DNA of 64,000 bases from Virgisporangium aliadipatigenens (GTDB taxonomy: Bacteria; Actinomycetota; Actinomycetes; Mycobacteriales; Micromonosporaceae). Position numbers and translations under genes: made by a program. The stretch covers positions 58,558-122,557 of the forward strand of contig NZ_BOPF01000036.1 in the NCBI RefSeq assembly GCF_016863615.1. The letters run 5' to 3'. The notes beneath the pieces are model-generated. The model had not been told where the DNA came from, searched no databases, and worked only from the letters and a program-made list of their open reading frames with translations. This document shows, in pieces, positions 48,654 to 57,056 of this stretch; within the stretch, counting starts at the first letter, position 1, and each line of letters starts with the position of its first letter.

Positions 48654-49078
48654 TGACCGAGCGTCCGCCGTTGCTCGATCCGCGTGGGCCGCGGTTCGTC
48701 GCCGCCGTCACGACCGTCGTGCTCGTCGTGATCCTCGCCACCGGCAGCGGTTGGCTCGCCCTGGCCCAGGCGGCGGTGTTCGCCCTCGGCGCCCTCGGTC
48801 CGCGCCGGAGCCCGTACGCGCTGGTCTACGCCAAGGTGATCCGTCCCCGGCTCGGGCCGCCGGGGGAACTGGAGGACGTGGCGCCGGTGCGCTTCGCCCA
48901 GCGGGTCGGGCTGGTGTTCACCCTCGCGGCCGCGGTCGCCTACCTCGCCGGCGGCTGGGTCGTCGGGACCGTCCTCGCGGCGTGCGCCCTCGGCGCGGCG
49001 TTCCTCAACGCCGCCTTCGGGCTCTGCCTCGGCTGCGAGGCGTACGTCCTGCTCGGGCGCCTGAAAGCAAAATCCTGA
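48653..49078 (+). CDS. DUF4395 membrane protein
   Basis: A 141-residue membrane protein with about four helices. The family signature GLCLGCEAYVLLGRL carries a CxxC pair near the C-terminus. DUF4395 proteins accompany thioredoxin-like genes and sulfur-relay genes. Here the thioredoxin gene overlaps its start, and TusA/cysteine desulfurase genes lie just beyond on the other strand, so a thiol redox or sulfur-carrier role is inferred. The stop lies at the beginning of a dispersed repeat. Confidence 0.87.
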   Translation: MTERPPLLDPRGPRFVAAVTTVVLVVILATGSGWLALAQAAVFALGALGPRRSPYALVYAKVIRPRLGPPGELEDVAPVRFAQRVGLVFTLAAAVAYLAGGWVVGTVLAACALGAAFLNAAFGLCLGCEAYVLLGRLKAKS

Positions 49079-49149
49079 AGAGCGTCATTGCGACGGTCCG
49101 TCGGGGGCACTACCGCTGCTCCCGCCGGGTCGCTGCGCTCCACGTCCGC
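49074..49149 (+). repeat. Dispersed 3'-end element, copy 2
   Basis: Second copy of the element found after lipA (18804-18878), in the same orientation relative to its gene: it begins around the DUF4395 stop codon. It differs by about six substitutions and one indel from copy 1. It contains CGACGG-T-CCGTCG and the shared block CGCTGCTCCCGCCGGGTCGC. Confidence 0.85.
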
Positions 49150-49158
49150 GGGTAGTGG

Positions 49159-49380
49159 TCAGCTCCGGCGGCGTACGTCGTAGGCGCCTTCCGCGGGCTC
49201 ACCCAGGTACTCCTGGTTCCTCATGCGGCACCAGGCCGGGATGTCGACCGCCGCCGCCGGGTCGGTCGCCAGGACGCGCACCACGTCGCCGATCGCCACG
49301 CCGGGCAGCGCCCTGGCCAGGTGGATCACCGGGAGGGGGCAGCGCATGCCCCGGCAGTCGAGTTCCTCGGCGACGCTCAC
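49159..49380 (-). CDS. TusA-like sulfur carrier protein
   Basis: A 73-residue SirA/TusA-fold protein. The sulfur-accepting cysteine is in the signature LDCRGMRCPLPVIHLARAL (second Cys of the CPxP motif). The strand DVVRVLATDPAAAVDIPAWC follows. The GTG start overlaps the stop of the cysteine desulfurase gene (GTGA), so persulfide sulfur is presumably handed over from that enzyme. The acceptor pathway is not visible. Confidence 0.9.
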   Translation of the reverse strand: MSVAEELDCRGMRCPLPVIHLARALPGVAIGDVVRVLATDPAAAVDIPAWCRMRNQEYLGEPAEGAYDVRRRS

Positions 49381-50477
49381 AGCCCGCTCACCCCGGCCTC
49401 CTCGCGCAGTGCGGCGACGACGCCGGGCAGGACCGCCAGGAAGCGGTCCACGTCCGCCTCGGCGGTCCCGGGGTGCAGGGAGATCCGCACGTTGCCGTGC
49501 GTCAGGACGCCCATCGCGGCCAGCACGTGCGAGGGACGCAGGGTGTCGGCCGTGCACGCCGAGCCCGACGACACCGCGAACCCCTCGCGCGCCAGGGCGT
49601 GCAACAGCGCCTCCCCGTCCACGTACAGGCACGAGAACGTCACCACGTGGGGCAGCCGGTCCACCGGGTCGCCGACCACCTCCACGTCCGGCACGCCCGC
49701 CGGGACGACCGCGCGGATCCGGTCCACCAGTGCCGAGAGCCGCTTCGCCTGCCGGTCGGCGTCGGCCCGCACGGCGCGCAGGGCCGCCGCCGCGCCCACC
49801 AGCAGCGGAATGTTGACCGGCGGGAGCGCCGGCCGCGGATCGACCCAGCGAACCCCCGGGCGCAGCACCAGGAAGCCCACGCCGGCCGGGCCGCCCCACT
49901 TGCGCGCGCTCATCGACAGCAGGTCCCAGCCCGTCGGCACGGGCTCCCACGGCACCGTCTGCGCGGCGTCCACGTACAGCGGCACGCCCGCCTCGTGGCA
50001 CGCCCGGGCCACCTCGGCGACCGGCTGCCTGGTGCCCACCTCGTGGTTGGCGCTCATCAGGGCGGCCATGGCGACACCGGGCTCCCGGACGGCCGCCGCG
50101 AAGGCATCCGCCGAGACCCGGCCGAGCCGGTCGACCGGAATCTCCACGGCGTCCCCGCCGACCGCCTTGATCACCGACGAGTGCTCGACCGCGCTGCGGA
50201 CCACGGTCCCGCCGATGCGCCTGCGGCCGCGGCGTACGCCCGCGACGGCGTAGCCCGCCGCCTCGCCGCCGCCCGGGGTGGCGTGCACGCGCTCCGGACG
50301 TTCCCCCAGAATCTCGGCGACGACGGAGAGCGCGGCGTCGACGAGCTGCCGCGCCCGGCGGGCCTCCGGGTACAGCCGGCCCGGATCGGCCCACCCGTCG
50401 GTGAGCGCCGCCAGCATCGCCTCGCGCGCCACAGGGTGCAGCGGCGTCGCGGTCGCCGCGTCGAAATAGCCGCCCAC
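49377..50477 (-). CDS. Cysteine desulfurase (NifS/IscS-like)
   Basis: A 366-residue fold-type I PLP enzyme that releases sulfur from cysteine. It begins YFDAATATPLHPVAREAM. The PLP aspartate region is YVDAAQTVPW, the PLP lysine is in SMSARKWGGPAG, and the mobile-loop persulfide cysteine is in SSGSACTADTLRPSHVL. The long SSGSACTA loop places it with the IscS/NifS group. It is coupled to tusA. With ErpA encoded nearby, it may also supply Fe-S assembly, but no scaffold gene is adjacent. Confidence 0.93.
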   Translation of the reverse strand: MGGYFDAATATPLHPVAREAMLAALTDGWADPGRLYPEARRARQLVDAALSVVAEILGERPERVHATPGGGEAAGYAVAGVRRGRRRIGGTVVRSAVEHSSVIKAVGGDAVEIPVDRLGRVSADAFAAAVREPGVAMAALMSANHEVGTRQPVAEVARACHEAGVPLYVDAAQTVPWEPVPTGWDLLSMSARKWGGPAGVGFLVLRPGVRWVDPRPALPPVNIPLLVGAAAALRAVRADADRQAKRLSALVDRIRAVVPAGVPDVEVVGDPVDRLPHVVTFSCLYVDGEALLHALAREGFAVSSGSACTADTLRPSHVLAAMGVLTHGNVRISLHPGTAEADVDRFLAVLPGVVAALREEAGVSGL

Positions 50478-50615
50478 AGCTGGAATCTATCCGCCGGGGA
50501 ATGCCCGAGTTCCACCCCCACGACCTGCCCTGCCCGCATGGTCGAGTAATCTGCGCCTGTTGGTGCTGCCGCCGTATTCCATTCGGTGGCGCAGCTTGAG
50601 GAGGCAGGAGCTCAG

Positions 50616-51530
50616 GTGGTCGCAAGGGGACCCGGGTCGCGCCTGACCCGGCTGACCGGCCTCGGCGCCGTCGGCATCGCGTTGATCGTGAGCCTGACGG
50701 GCTGTTCGGTGGGCGACACGTTCGCCGGCTTCGGTTGGCCCAAGGGCGTCTCGCCGCAGGCCCGGCAGATGTACGACCTGTGGATCGGCGCCGTCGTCGC
50801 CGCGCTCGCGGTCGGTGTCTTCGTGTGGGGTCTCATCTTCTGGTGCGTGGTGCGCTACCGGAAGCGCGGTGAGGAACTGCCGCCGCAGACCCGTTTCAAC
50901 ATGCCGATGGAGTTCCTGTACACCGTGCTGCCGTTCCTGGCGATCGCGGTGCTCTTCTACTACACGGCCATCATCCAGACCGACGTCGACAAGCGGACGG
51001 CCAACCCGGACGTCACCGTCGAGGTCGTCGCCTACAAGTGGAACTGGAAGTTCCGGCACGTGCAGGTGCGCGGTGCCGACGGACAGGCCAGCAAGCCGGT
51101 CGGCCCGGACGGGCAGCCGATCACCACGGTCGGGGCCAGCGACTACATCCCGGTGCTCGTGCTGCCGGTCAACAAGCGGATCCGCTTCGTGGAGCACTCC
51201 GAGGACGTCATCCACTCGTTCTGGGTGCCGGACCTGCTCTTCAAGCGGGACGTCTTCCCGGGCAGCATCACCAACGAGTTCGAGGTCACCATCGACCGCG
51301 AGGGTGCCTACGTCGGCCGGTGCGCGGAGCTCTGCGGCGCCTACCACTCGATGATGAACTTCGAGGTGCGGGTCGTCAGCCAGGCCGAGTTCGACCGGTA
51401 CCTGCAGGAGCGGCGGCAGGGACGCAGCACGCCGGAGGCACTCACCGCGATCGGCAAGCCGCCGTACGCGACCACGACACGGCCGTTCAACACCGAGCCG
51501 GAGCAGCAGGTACGGGCGGGGGCGAAGTAA
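50616..51530 (+). CDS. ctaC: Cytochrome c oxidase subunit II
   Basis: A 304-residue lipoprotein-anchored subunit of the aa3 oxidase. A lipobox (VSLTGC, Cys30) ends the signal. Two membrane helices follow (about 57-80 and 98-118), then the cupredoxin domain with the CuA ligands HSEDVIHSFW and CAELCGAYHSMM. It accepts electrons from the cytochrome bcc complex (QcrC) encoded downstream. The GTG at 50616 is preceded by GGAG at 5 nt. The stop overlaps the ctaF start (TAATG). ctaD is not here. Confidence 0.94.
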   Translation: MVARGPGSRLTRLTGLGAVGIALIVSLTGCSVGDTFAGFGWPKGVSPQARQMYDLWIGAVVAALAVGVFVWGLIFWCVVRYRKRGEELPPQTRFNMPMEFLYTVLPFLAIAVLFYYTAIIQTDVDKRTANPDVTVEVVAYKWNWKFRHVQVRGADGQASKPVGPDGQPITTVGASDYIPVLVLPVNKRIRFVEHSEDVIHSFWVPDLLFKRDVFPGSITNEFEVTIDREGAYVGRCAELCGAYHSMMNFEVRVVSQAEFDRYLQERRQGRSTPEALTAIGKPPYATTTRPFNTEPEQQVRAGAK

Positions 51531-51952
51531 TGAAGGCGGAATGGCGGCTCTTCGGGTTCCTGACCGCGTTCGTCGCGGCGGTCACCCCGCTCTACGCGTG
51601 GTGGACCCACAACCAGACCGGTGGGGTCGAGTGGGTCGGCACCGTGGCGCTGATCCTCACCGGCATGCTGTGCCTGATGTGCGCGGGCTTCTTCCTCATC
51701 GTCACGCGGCGCATCGACCCGCGGCCGGAGGACCGGCCCGACGCCGAGATCGTCGAGGGCGCCGGTGAGCTGGGCTTCTTCAGCCCGGGCAGCTACTGGC
51801 CGTTCGGGGTGGCGCTGTCGGCGTTCGTGACCGCGCTCGGCATGGTGTACATGCAGATCTGGCTCATCGCGGCCGGTATCGGGGCGGTGCTGCTGTCCAC
51901 CGGCGGCCTGCTGTTCGAGTACTACACCGGTTCGCGGCGCGCCGAGCACTGA
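51530..51952 (+). CDS. ctaF: Cytochrome c oxidase subunit IV (actinobacterial type)
   Basis: A 140-residue membrane protein with four helices: MKAEWRLFGFLTAFVAAVTPLYAW start, PRPEDRPDAEI loop, then SPGSYWPFGVALSAFV. It matches the actinobacterial oxidase subunit IV that stabilises the aa3 oxidase. Its ATG shares a base with the ctaC stop. A bidirectional hairpin follows 13 nt after the stop. Confidence 0.92.
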   Translation: MKAEWRLFGFLTAFVAAVTPLYAWWTHNQTGGVEWVGTVALILTGMLCLMCAGFFLIVTRRIDPRPEDRPDAEIVEGAGELGFFSPGSYWPFGVALSAFVTALGMVYMQIWLIAAGIGAVLLSTGGLLFEYYTGSRRAEH

Positions 51953-51965
51953 GCGACCGACGTGC

Positions 51966-51996
51966 GGAGGCCCCCGGGGTGATCCCGGGGGCCTCC
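51966..51996. terminator. Hairpin between ctaF and the phospholipase gene
   Basis: Perfect 13-bp stem GGAGGCCCCCGGG / CCCGGGGGCCTCC with a GTGAT loop, lying between convergent stops. It probably serves both genes. Confidence 0.85.
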
Positions 51997-52009
51997 TTCG
52001 TATGCCGGG

Positions 52010-52558
52010 TCAGCGGGCGCCGGCCTCGTAGGCCGCCTTCTCCGCCTCGCCGATCTTCTTCAGCGTGGCCGCGCGGTCGAGGTCGGCCTGGCTGACCGAC
52101 ACGCTGCCGAAGGCCACGACCGCCTGGTAGTAGACCCACGCGAGGGACGTGCACGCCGGGCGCACCCACTGGTTGTAGGTGGCGCACTTGCGCTTCAGGT
52201 CCTCGTAGAACGCACTGTCCAGGCGCGACTTGTTGGCCGGGAACCGGTTGGCGAGCTTCCAGTTCCGGTAGCCGAAGTCGTGCCGCCAGCACGCGATGGT
52301 GAAGTCGAACCCGAGGGGGTTGTCCGGGCTCGAGGAGCAGTAGTCCGTGCCCCATTCGAAGCCGTAGGCCGACCACGCGCCCTGGTTGAGACGCGCGGCG
52401 TTCCACGAGTTGAAGCTGGTGACCGAGGTCTGCGTCCACTCGGTCAGCTTGGCGATCTTCTGCTCGTTGGTGACGGCGGCGGCGGGGGTGGCCGCTCCGA
52501 TCACCAGGGCGAGGCAGAGTGCGGGGAGGGTGAGAAGTGCGGCGAGTCTGCGGGTCAT
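52010..52558 (-). CDS. Secreted bacterial phospholipase A2
   Basis: A 182-residue exported protein. The signal peptide ends near AAA (residue about 28). The catalytic segment is CWRHDFGYRNWK, with His93 and Asp94 as in the streptomycete PLA2 family. The calcium loop is TDYCSSSPDNPLGFDF. Four cysteines (74, 90 and two later) can form the usual disulfides. The ATG is preferred to a GTG two codons earlier because GAGGTGA sits closer to it. It probably cleaves phospholipids outside the cell. Confidence 0.9.
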   Translation of the reverse strand: MTRRLAALLTLPALCLALVIGAATPAAAVTNEQKIAKLTEWTQTSVTSFNSWNAARLNQGAWSAYGFEWGTDYCSSSPDNPLGFDFTIACWRHDFGYRNWKLANRFPANKSRLDSAFYEDLKRKCATYNQWVRPACTSLAWVYYQAVVAFGSVSVSQADLDRAATLKKIGEAEKAAYEAGAR

Positions 52559-52689
52559 GCTCACCTCATCGGGGACAGGCCCCCCGTGTGGGGCCGATGT
52601 GAGCGTGATTGTGCCTGCCCGCTATCTCCCCTGGTAAGAGCTACGGGATGTCTTTACCGAATCGACAGCGGTCGTTGGCGTGGCGATCG

Positions 52690-53400
52690 CTAGCCGGGTT
52701 CGCCGTCGGTGACCGCCGCGCCCTTCGGCAGGCTGAACATCTCCGCCGCCGGCGCCCCCGCCTTGAACTGCGTCAATGTGAGCTTCGCGTCCGGCGACTC
52801 GAAGTACGTCAGCACCCCCAGCGGGGTGGCGCACGCCGTGAACACCTTCTCGATCGCCACACACGAACCGGCCTGTTCGGCGTGCACCTGTTCGGAGCGG
52901 ATCACCTTGCCCGGGGGATTGGTGGCCGCCCGGCTCAGCCACGAGGCGATCACCTCCGGCGCCGCGAACGACCCCTGCAGCAGCTCGATGAGGGCCCGCG
53001 CATGGGTGAGGGGCACCCCGTCCACCCCGGCCGTGCGGGCGCACACGGGGCGCTCGTTCTCCGGGGTACGGCAGGCGTACGTCGCCTCCGGGCCGCTCAC
53101 GTACTGGCCGGCGGGGCTGCGGTACACGTGCCGGGGCGGCTCGTTGGCGCTCACGATCGCCAGACCCGTGCCGGTGGTGTACCAGGCGGTGTACGTCTGG
53201 TCGTCGGCCGCGTCGAGCGTGGTGACGAAGTCCCGGAGGGTCTCGGCCGCCTCCGCGCGGGCGGCCAGGGCCTGCGTGTCCTCGCCGGGCTTGGGGCCGA
53301 ACAGCTTCGCCGCACCGATGAGGGCCGGCACGGCCAGCGAGACGGCGAGCAGGATCGCGGCGGCGCGCTTCTTGTCCACGGACGGCTCAACGCCGTGCAC
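52690..53400 (-). CDS. Membrane-anchored extracytoplasmic protein, function unknown
   Basis: A 236-residue protein with a basic N-terminus and one membrane helix (KKRAAAILLAVSLAVPALIG, residues 10-29), then a soluble domain outside the cell. Four cysteines (CRTPENERPVC and SCVAIEKVFTAC) may form two disulfides. The domain suggests a small alpha+beta fold, but no family is recognised. GTG start; a later in-frame GTG (VDKKRAAA) is also possible. It is followed on the same strand by nothing obvious; carbonic anhydrase lies 26 nt upstream and may be co-transcribed. Confidence 0.7.
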   Translation of the reverse strand: MHGVEPSVDKKRAAAILLAVSLAVPALIGAAKLFGPKPGEDTQALAARAEAAETLRDFVTTLDAADDQTYTAWYTTGTGLAIVSANEPPRHVYRSPAGQYVSGPEATYACRTPENERPVCARTAGVDGVPLTHARALIELLQGSFAAPEVIASWLSRAATNPPGKVIRSEQVHAEQAGSCVAIEKVFTACATPLGVLTYFESPDAKLTLTQFKAGAPAAEMFSLPKGAAVTDGEPG

Positions 53401-53426
53401 CCCGCCCGGGCTACGGGGGAGGCGCG

Positions 53427-54179
53427 CTACGGGAGGATCGTGACGCGGCCCGTGTCGAGGTCGTAGCGGGCGCCGACGATGCCGAGCTCGCCGGAGTGCA
53501 CCCGTTCCGCCAGAATCTCGCTGTCGGCGGTAAGGGCCGTGACGGTCGCGCGGACGCTGGCCCGGACGCCCGCCTCGACCCGGTCCGGGGCGGTGCGCAG
53601 CGGCTCCAGGACGGGGCGCAGGGCCGTCACGATCGTGCCGATGTGGCCCGGCGCGGGCTGACCCGAGTCGAGCGCCGCGAACGTCGCCGAGACGGCACCG
53701 CAGCGCTCGTGGCCGAGCACCAGGATCAGCCGCGGCCCGAACTCCTCGACCGCGAACTCGATGCTGCCCAGGAGCAGGTCGTCGGCGATGTTGCCGGCCA
53801 CCCGGTTGTCGAACAGGTCGCCGAGGCCCTGGTCGAAGAGCACCTCCGGCGGCACCCGCGAGTCGGCGCAGCCGAGCACGATCGCGAACGGGTGCTGGCC
53901 GGCCGCGACCTCGTGCAGGTCGGCGGCGGTCTGGTGCGGGTGGCGCAGGTGTCCGGAGACGAAGCGCTGGTTGCCGGCGAGGAGCCGGGCCAGCGCCCGT
54001 CCCGGATCGGGTGGGGTGGGCTCTGTGGGCGTGCTCACGGCGACGGGGACGAGGGCGGGCTCCCGGGTGACGGCGCCGGGGTCCTGGGCGAGTGCCCGGC
54101 CGGTCAGCGTAGCCATTCCCGCGGTCGCGGCGAGTCCGCCGAGCAGGGCGCGGCGCCCCACCTTGTCGATCCCGGACAA
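53427..54179 (-). CDS. Beta-class carbonic anhydrase with Tat signal
   Basis: A 250-residue enzyme that interconverts carbon dioxide and bicarbonate. The zinc ligands are Cys104 (LGCADSRVPPEV), His157 and Cys160 (LGHERCGAV), with Asp106/Arg108 as the catalytic dyad. An N-terminal GRRALLGGLAATAG with twin arginines and an Ala-Gln-Ala-like end predicts Tat export, which is unusual for this class but common in actinobacteria. A 25-residue Pro-rich linker follows the signal. It lies between the respiratory gene blocks. Confidence 0.93.
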   Translation of the reverse strand: MSGIDKVGRRALLGGLAATAGMATLTGRALAQDPGAVTREPALVPVAVSTPTEPTPPDPGRALARLLAGNQRFVSGHLRHPHQTAADLHEVAAGQHPFAIVLGCADSRVPPEVLFDQGLGDLFDNRVAGNIADDLLLGSIEFAVEEFGPRLILVLGHERCGAVSATFAALDSGQPAPGHIGTIVTALRPVLEPLRTAPDRVEAGVRASVRATVTALTADSEILAERVHSGELGIVGARYDLDTGRVTILP

Positions 54180-54271
54180 CGGACCTCCTCGATGTCGCTC
54201 GCAGTCGATGCTAGTGCGCTGTCGGGCGACCCTGAAAGCGTCCTATTTATGGGACCCCATGGACATGCGAA

Positions 54272-54297
54272 AGGCCCGCCGCGAATGCGACGGGCCT
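54272..54297 (-). terminator. qcr operon terminator hairpin
   Basis: Stem AGGCCCG-C-CGC / GCG-A-CGGGCCT with a GAAT loop, 16 nt past the qcrB stop, with a TTTCG tail on the minus strand. Confidence 0.75.
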
Positions 54298-54313
54298 CTC
54301 GGGAAAGCGATGG

Positions 54314-55930
54314 TCAGCTGCCGGTGGTGATCTCCGAACGGGCCGGAGCCGGCGAGACCGGTGCCTCGCTCGGCTGGTCCAGCCGCACCGGCGGGGCCGG
54401 CTTCTCGATCGGGTAGAAGAAGCCCCGGACCGTCGGCAGCAGCGCGCCCAGGCGGTTCATCTTCTTCGGCACGGGAGCGCCGAGGTACTCCAGCGGCTCC
54501 GGGTGCCCGTGCGCGTCGAGCGGCGCCAGCGGCTGGTGGATCTCGACGAAACCGCCGTCCGGCAGCCGCTTGATGATGCCGGTCTCCACACCGTGCGCCA
54601 GCACCTCCCGGTCGTGCTGCTGGAGCGCGAGGCAGACCCGGTAGGCGATGTAGTAGGCCAGCGGCGGGACCACGATCAGGCCGATCCGGCCCGCCCAGGT
54701 CATCGCGTTGAGGCTGATGTGGAACTGCTCCGCGATGACGTCGTTGCCGCCGGAGAGCGTCAGGACGGCCCAGAACGCCACCGCCATCGCGCCGAGCGCC
54801 GTGCGGGTCGGCACGTCACGCGGGCGCTGGAGCAGGTGGTGGGCCTGGTTGTCCTTCAGGAACCGCGCCTCGATGAACGGGTACAACAGCGGCAGCATCG
54901 TCAGCACGCCGGGCAGTGCCACGGTCGGCCAGAACAGCGGCGGCAGCGTGTACCCGAAGAGGCGGATCTCCCACGGCGGCATGAGTCGCGTCGAGCCGTC
55001 GAGGAACATGACGTACCAGTCGGGCTGGCTCGCCGAGGAGACGGTGGCCGCCTGGTAGGGACCGAAGATCCAGATCGGGTTGATCTGGAACAGGCCCGCC
55101 ATCAGCGCGATGACCGCGAACACGATCATGAAGAACCCGCCGGCCTTGGCCGCGAAGCCCGGGAACATCCGCACGCCGACCACGTTGTCGTTGGTCCGGC
55201 CGGGGCCCGGCCACTGCGTGTGCTTCTGCTTGACCAGCAGGCCCATGTGGGCCGAGATGAGCCCGAGCAGCACACCCGGGATCAACAGCACGTGCGCGAT
55301 GTACATGCGGGGCACGATCACCGTGCCGGGGAACTCCCCGCCGAAGAACGAACTGGCCACCCACGAGCCGATCACCGGGATCGACAGCATGATCGCGTGC
55401 GCGATGCGAAGACCCGTGCCGGACAGCGCGTCGTCCGGGAGGCCGTAGCCGGTGAACCCGGCGAGGAAGCCGATCCAGAACAGCAGCGAACCGATGATCC
55501 AGTTGAGCTCACGCGGCTTGCGGAACGCGCCGGTGAAGAACACCCGGAACATGTGCACCACGATGGCGGCCATGAACAGCAGCGCCGCCCAGTGGTGCAT
55601 CTGCCGCATGAAGAGGCCGCCGCGCACCTCGAACGACAGTTCCAGCGCCGACTCGAACGCCCGCGACATCCCGATCCCGCGCAGCGGCGAGTAGGCACCG
55701 TCGTAGACGACCTCCTCCATTGAGGGGTCGAAGAAGAGCGCCAGGTACGTGCCGGACAGCAGCAGCACGATGAACGAGTACAGGGCGATCTCGCCCAGCA
55801 GGAACGACCAGTGGTCCGGGAAGACCTTGTTGAGCAGCCGCCGCAGCGGGGTCGCCACGGTCAGCCGGGCGTCGACCTCCTCGGCGGACTTCGCCGGCAG
55901 TGCGGCGAGATCTAGCTTGCGCCGTTTCAT
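54314..55930 (-). CDS. qcrB: Cytochrome bcc complex cytochrome b subunit
   Basis: A 538-residue subunit with eight or so membrane helices. Heme b ligands are expected at His112 or 113 and His126 ([16 protein letters not shown]), and His213 and His228 ([19 protein letters not shown]). The quinol site PxW region appears as [16 protein letters not shown]. The C-terminal extension (about 120 residues, [20 protein letters not shown]) is typical of actinobacteria. It is the last gene of ctaE-qcrC-qcrA-qcrB, beginning 31 nt after qcrA. It forms the bcc-aa3 supercomplex with CtaC, CtaE and CtaF. Confidence 0.95.
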   Translation of the reverse strand: MKRRKLDLAALPAKSAEEVDARLTVATPLRRLLNKVFPDHWSFLLGEIALYSFIVLLLSGTYLALFFDPSMEEVVYDGAYSPLRGIGMSRAFESALELSFEVRGGLFMRQMHHWAALLFMAAIVVHMFRVFFTGAFRKPRELNWIIGSLLFWIGFLAGFTGYGLPDDALSGTGLRIAHAIMLSIPVIGSWVASSFFGGEFPGTVIVPRMYIAHVLLIPGVLLGLISAHMGLLVKQKHTQWPGPGRTNDNVVGVRMFPGFAAKAGGFFMIVFAVIALMAGLFQINPIWIFGPYQAATVSSASQPDWYVMFLDGSTRLMPPWEIRLFGYTLPPLFWPTVALPGVLTMLPLLYPFIEARFLKDNQAHHLLQRPRDVPTRTALGAMAVAFWAVLTLSGGNDVIAEQFHISLNAMTWAGRIGLIVVPPLAYYIAYRVCLALQQHDREVLAHGVETGIIKRLPDGGFVEIHQPLAPLDAHGHPEPLEYLGAPVPKKMNRLGALLPTVRGFFYPIEKPAPPVRLDQPSEAPVSPAPARSEITTGS

Positions 55931-55961
55931 GCTTCGCTCCGCTCACACACGGTGGTGCCGG

Positions 55962-57056
55962 TCACGCCCGCTCCCAGAAGCCTGGGCCGATCGGGACCTC
56001 GAAATCTGATTTCGCCACGAAGAAGCCCTCCGAGTCCACCTCGAGCGGCAACATTGGCAGCCGCCGGGTGGCCGGCCCGAAGACCGGACGGGCGTTGTCC
56101 GTGATCGAGAACTGTGATTGGTGGCACGGGCACAGCAGGCGGTTGGTCTGCTGCTCGTACAGGCTCGCCGGGCAGCCGGCGTGGGTACAGATCTTCGAGT
56201 ACGCGACGTAGTTGCCGTACATGTCGCCCTCGTTGATCGGCACGTGCCCGAGGTTGCGACGCAGTTCGTCCGCGTCGGTCTGGCGCAGGTGGATCAGCAG
56301 CGTCGGCGAGTCGGCGTGCTGGTTGGTGGCGCCGTGCGGGATGGCCGGGAAGACCGTGATCTGGCCGCCCGCGCTGATCTCCTCGGGGCGCACGGGCGTG
56401 AGGTTCTCCCGCATGAGGCGCACCTTGTTGCCGCCGTTGGCCTCCGGGTCGAACCCGGTCTTGTGGTACATGTCCTCGTCGTGCGGGTCGTCGATCATCC
56501 CGCCGAGCGCGACCAGCGGCACCGCCGCCACGGGGGCCAGGCCCAGCGCGATCGCGCCCTTGAGCAGCGGCCGCCGGCCGAGCCCCGCCTCGTCGGCCAT
56601 GTTCAGCAGCGTCGCACCGGTCAGGACCTGCTCGTCGCGGGGCGAGGCGCCGTCGTGGCGCTCCTGGACCGCGACCTCCTCCGGCAGGAGCTTCTTGGCG
56701 AACACGATGATCGCGGCCCCGACGCAGAAGAGCATCAGTGCCAACGACACGCCGAGCAGCGGCGTGAACCACGAGCCCGCGTTGTTGCCCGGGTGCCACT
56801 CCCAGTGCCACGCCACGAAGATGACCACGAACGCCGTGGCGAACAGGCCGGTGAGCATGAAGAACAGGGCGATGGTGCGCTCGACGCGCTTCTCGGCCTT
56901 GGTGCCCGGCACGGGGAAGCGGGGCGCGTAGTGGACGATCTCCACGCCGTCGCGCCGCGCCCCCTCGCGCACCAGGTCGAACCGGGACAGGCGGGGGTCC
57001 GAGACGTCGACCGCCTCGTCGTTGCCGTGCCTCACCTGCGTATCTGCGCCGCTCAT
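55962..57056 (-). CDS. qcrA: Cytochrome bcc complex Rieske iron-sulfur subunit
   Basis: A 364-residue protein with three membrane helices, as in actinobacteria (about residues 65-85, 98-120 and 165-190). The C-terminal Rieske domain has cluster ligands in CTHAGC and CPCHQSQF, with disulfide cysteines in the same loops. It accepts electrons from quinol at QcrB and passes them to QcrC. The ATG overlaps the qcrC stop by 4 nt. Confidence 0.95.
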   Translation of the reverse strand: MSGADTQVRHGNDEAVDVSDPRLSRFDLVREGARRDGVEIVHYAPRFPVPGTKAEKRVERTIALFFMLTGLFATAFVVIFVAWHWEWHPGNNAGSWFTPLLGVSLALMLFCVGAAIIVFAKKLLPEEVAVQERHDGASPRDEQVLTGATLLNMADEAGLGRRPLLKGAIALGLAPVAAVPLVALGGMIDDPHDEDMYHKTGFDPEANGGNKVRLMRENLTPVRPEEISAGGQITVFPAIPHGATNQHADSPTLLIHLRQTDADELRRNLGHVPINEGDMYGNYVAYSKICTHAGCPASLYEQQTNRLLCPCHQSQFSITDNARPVFGPATRRLPMLPLEVDSEGFFVAKSDFEVPIGPGFWERA

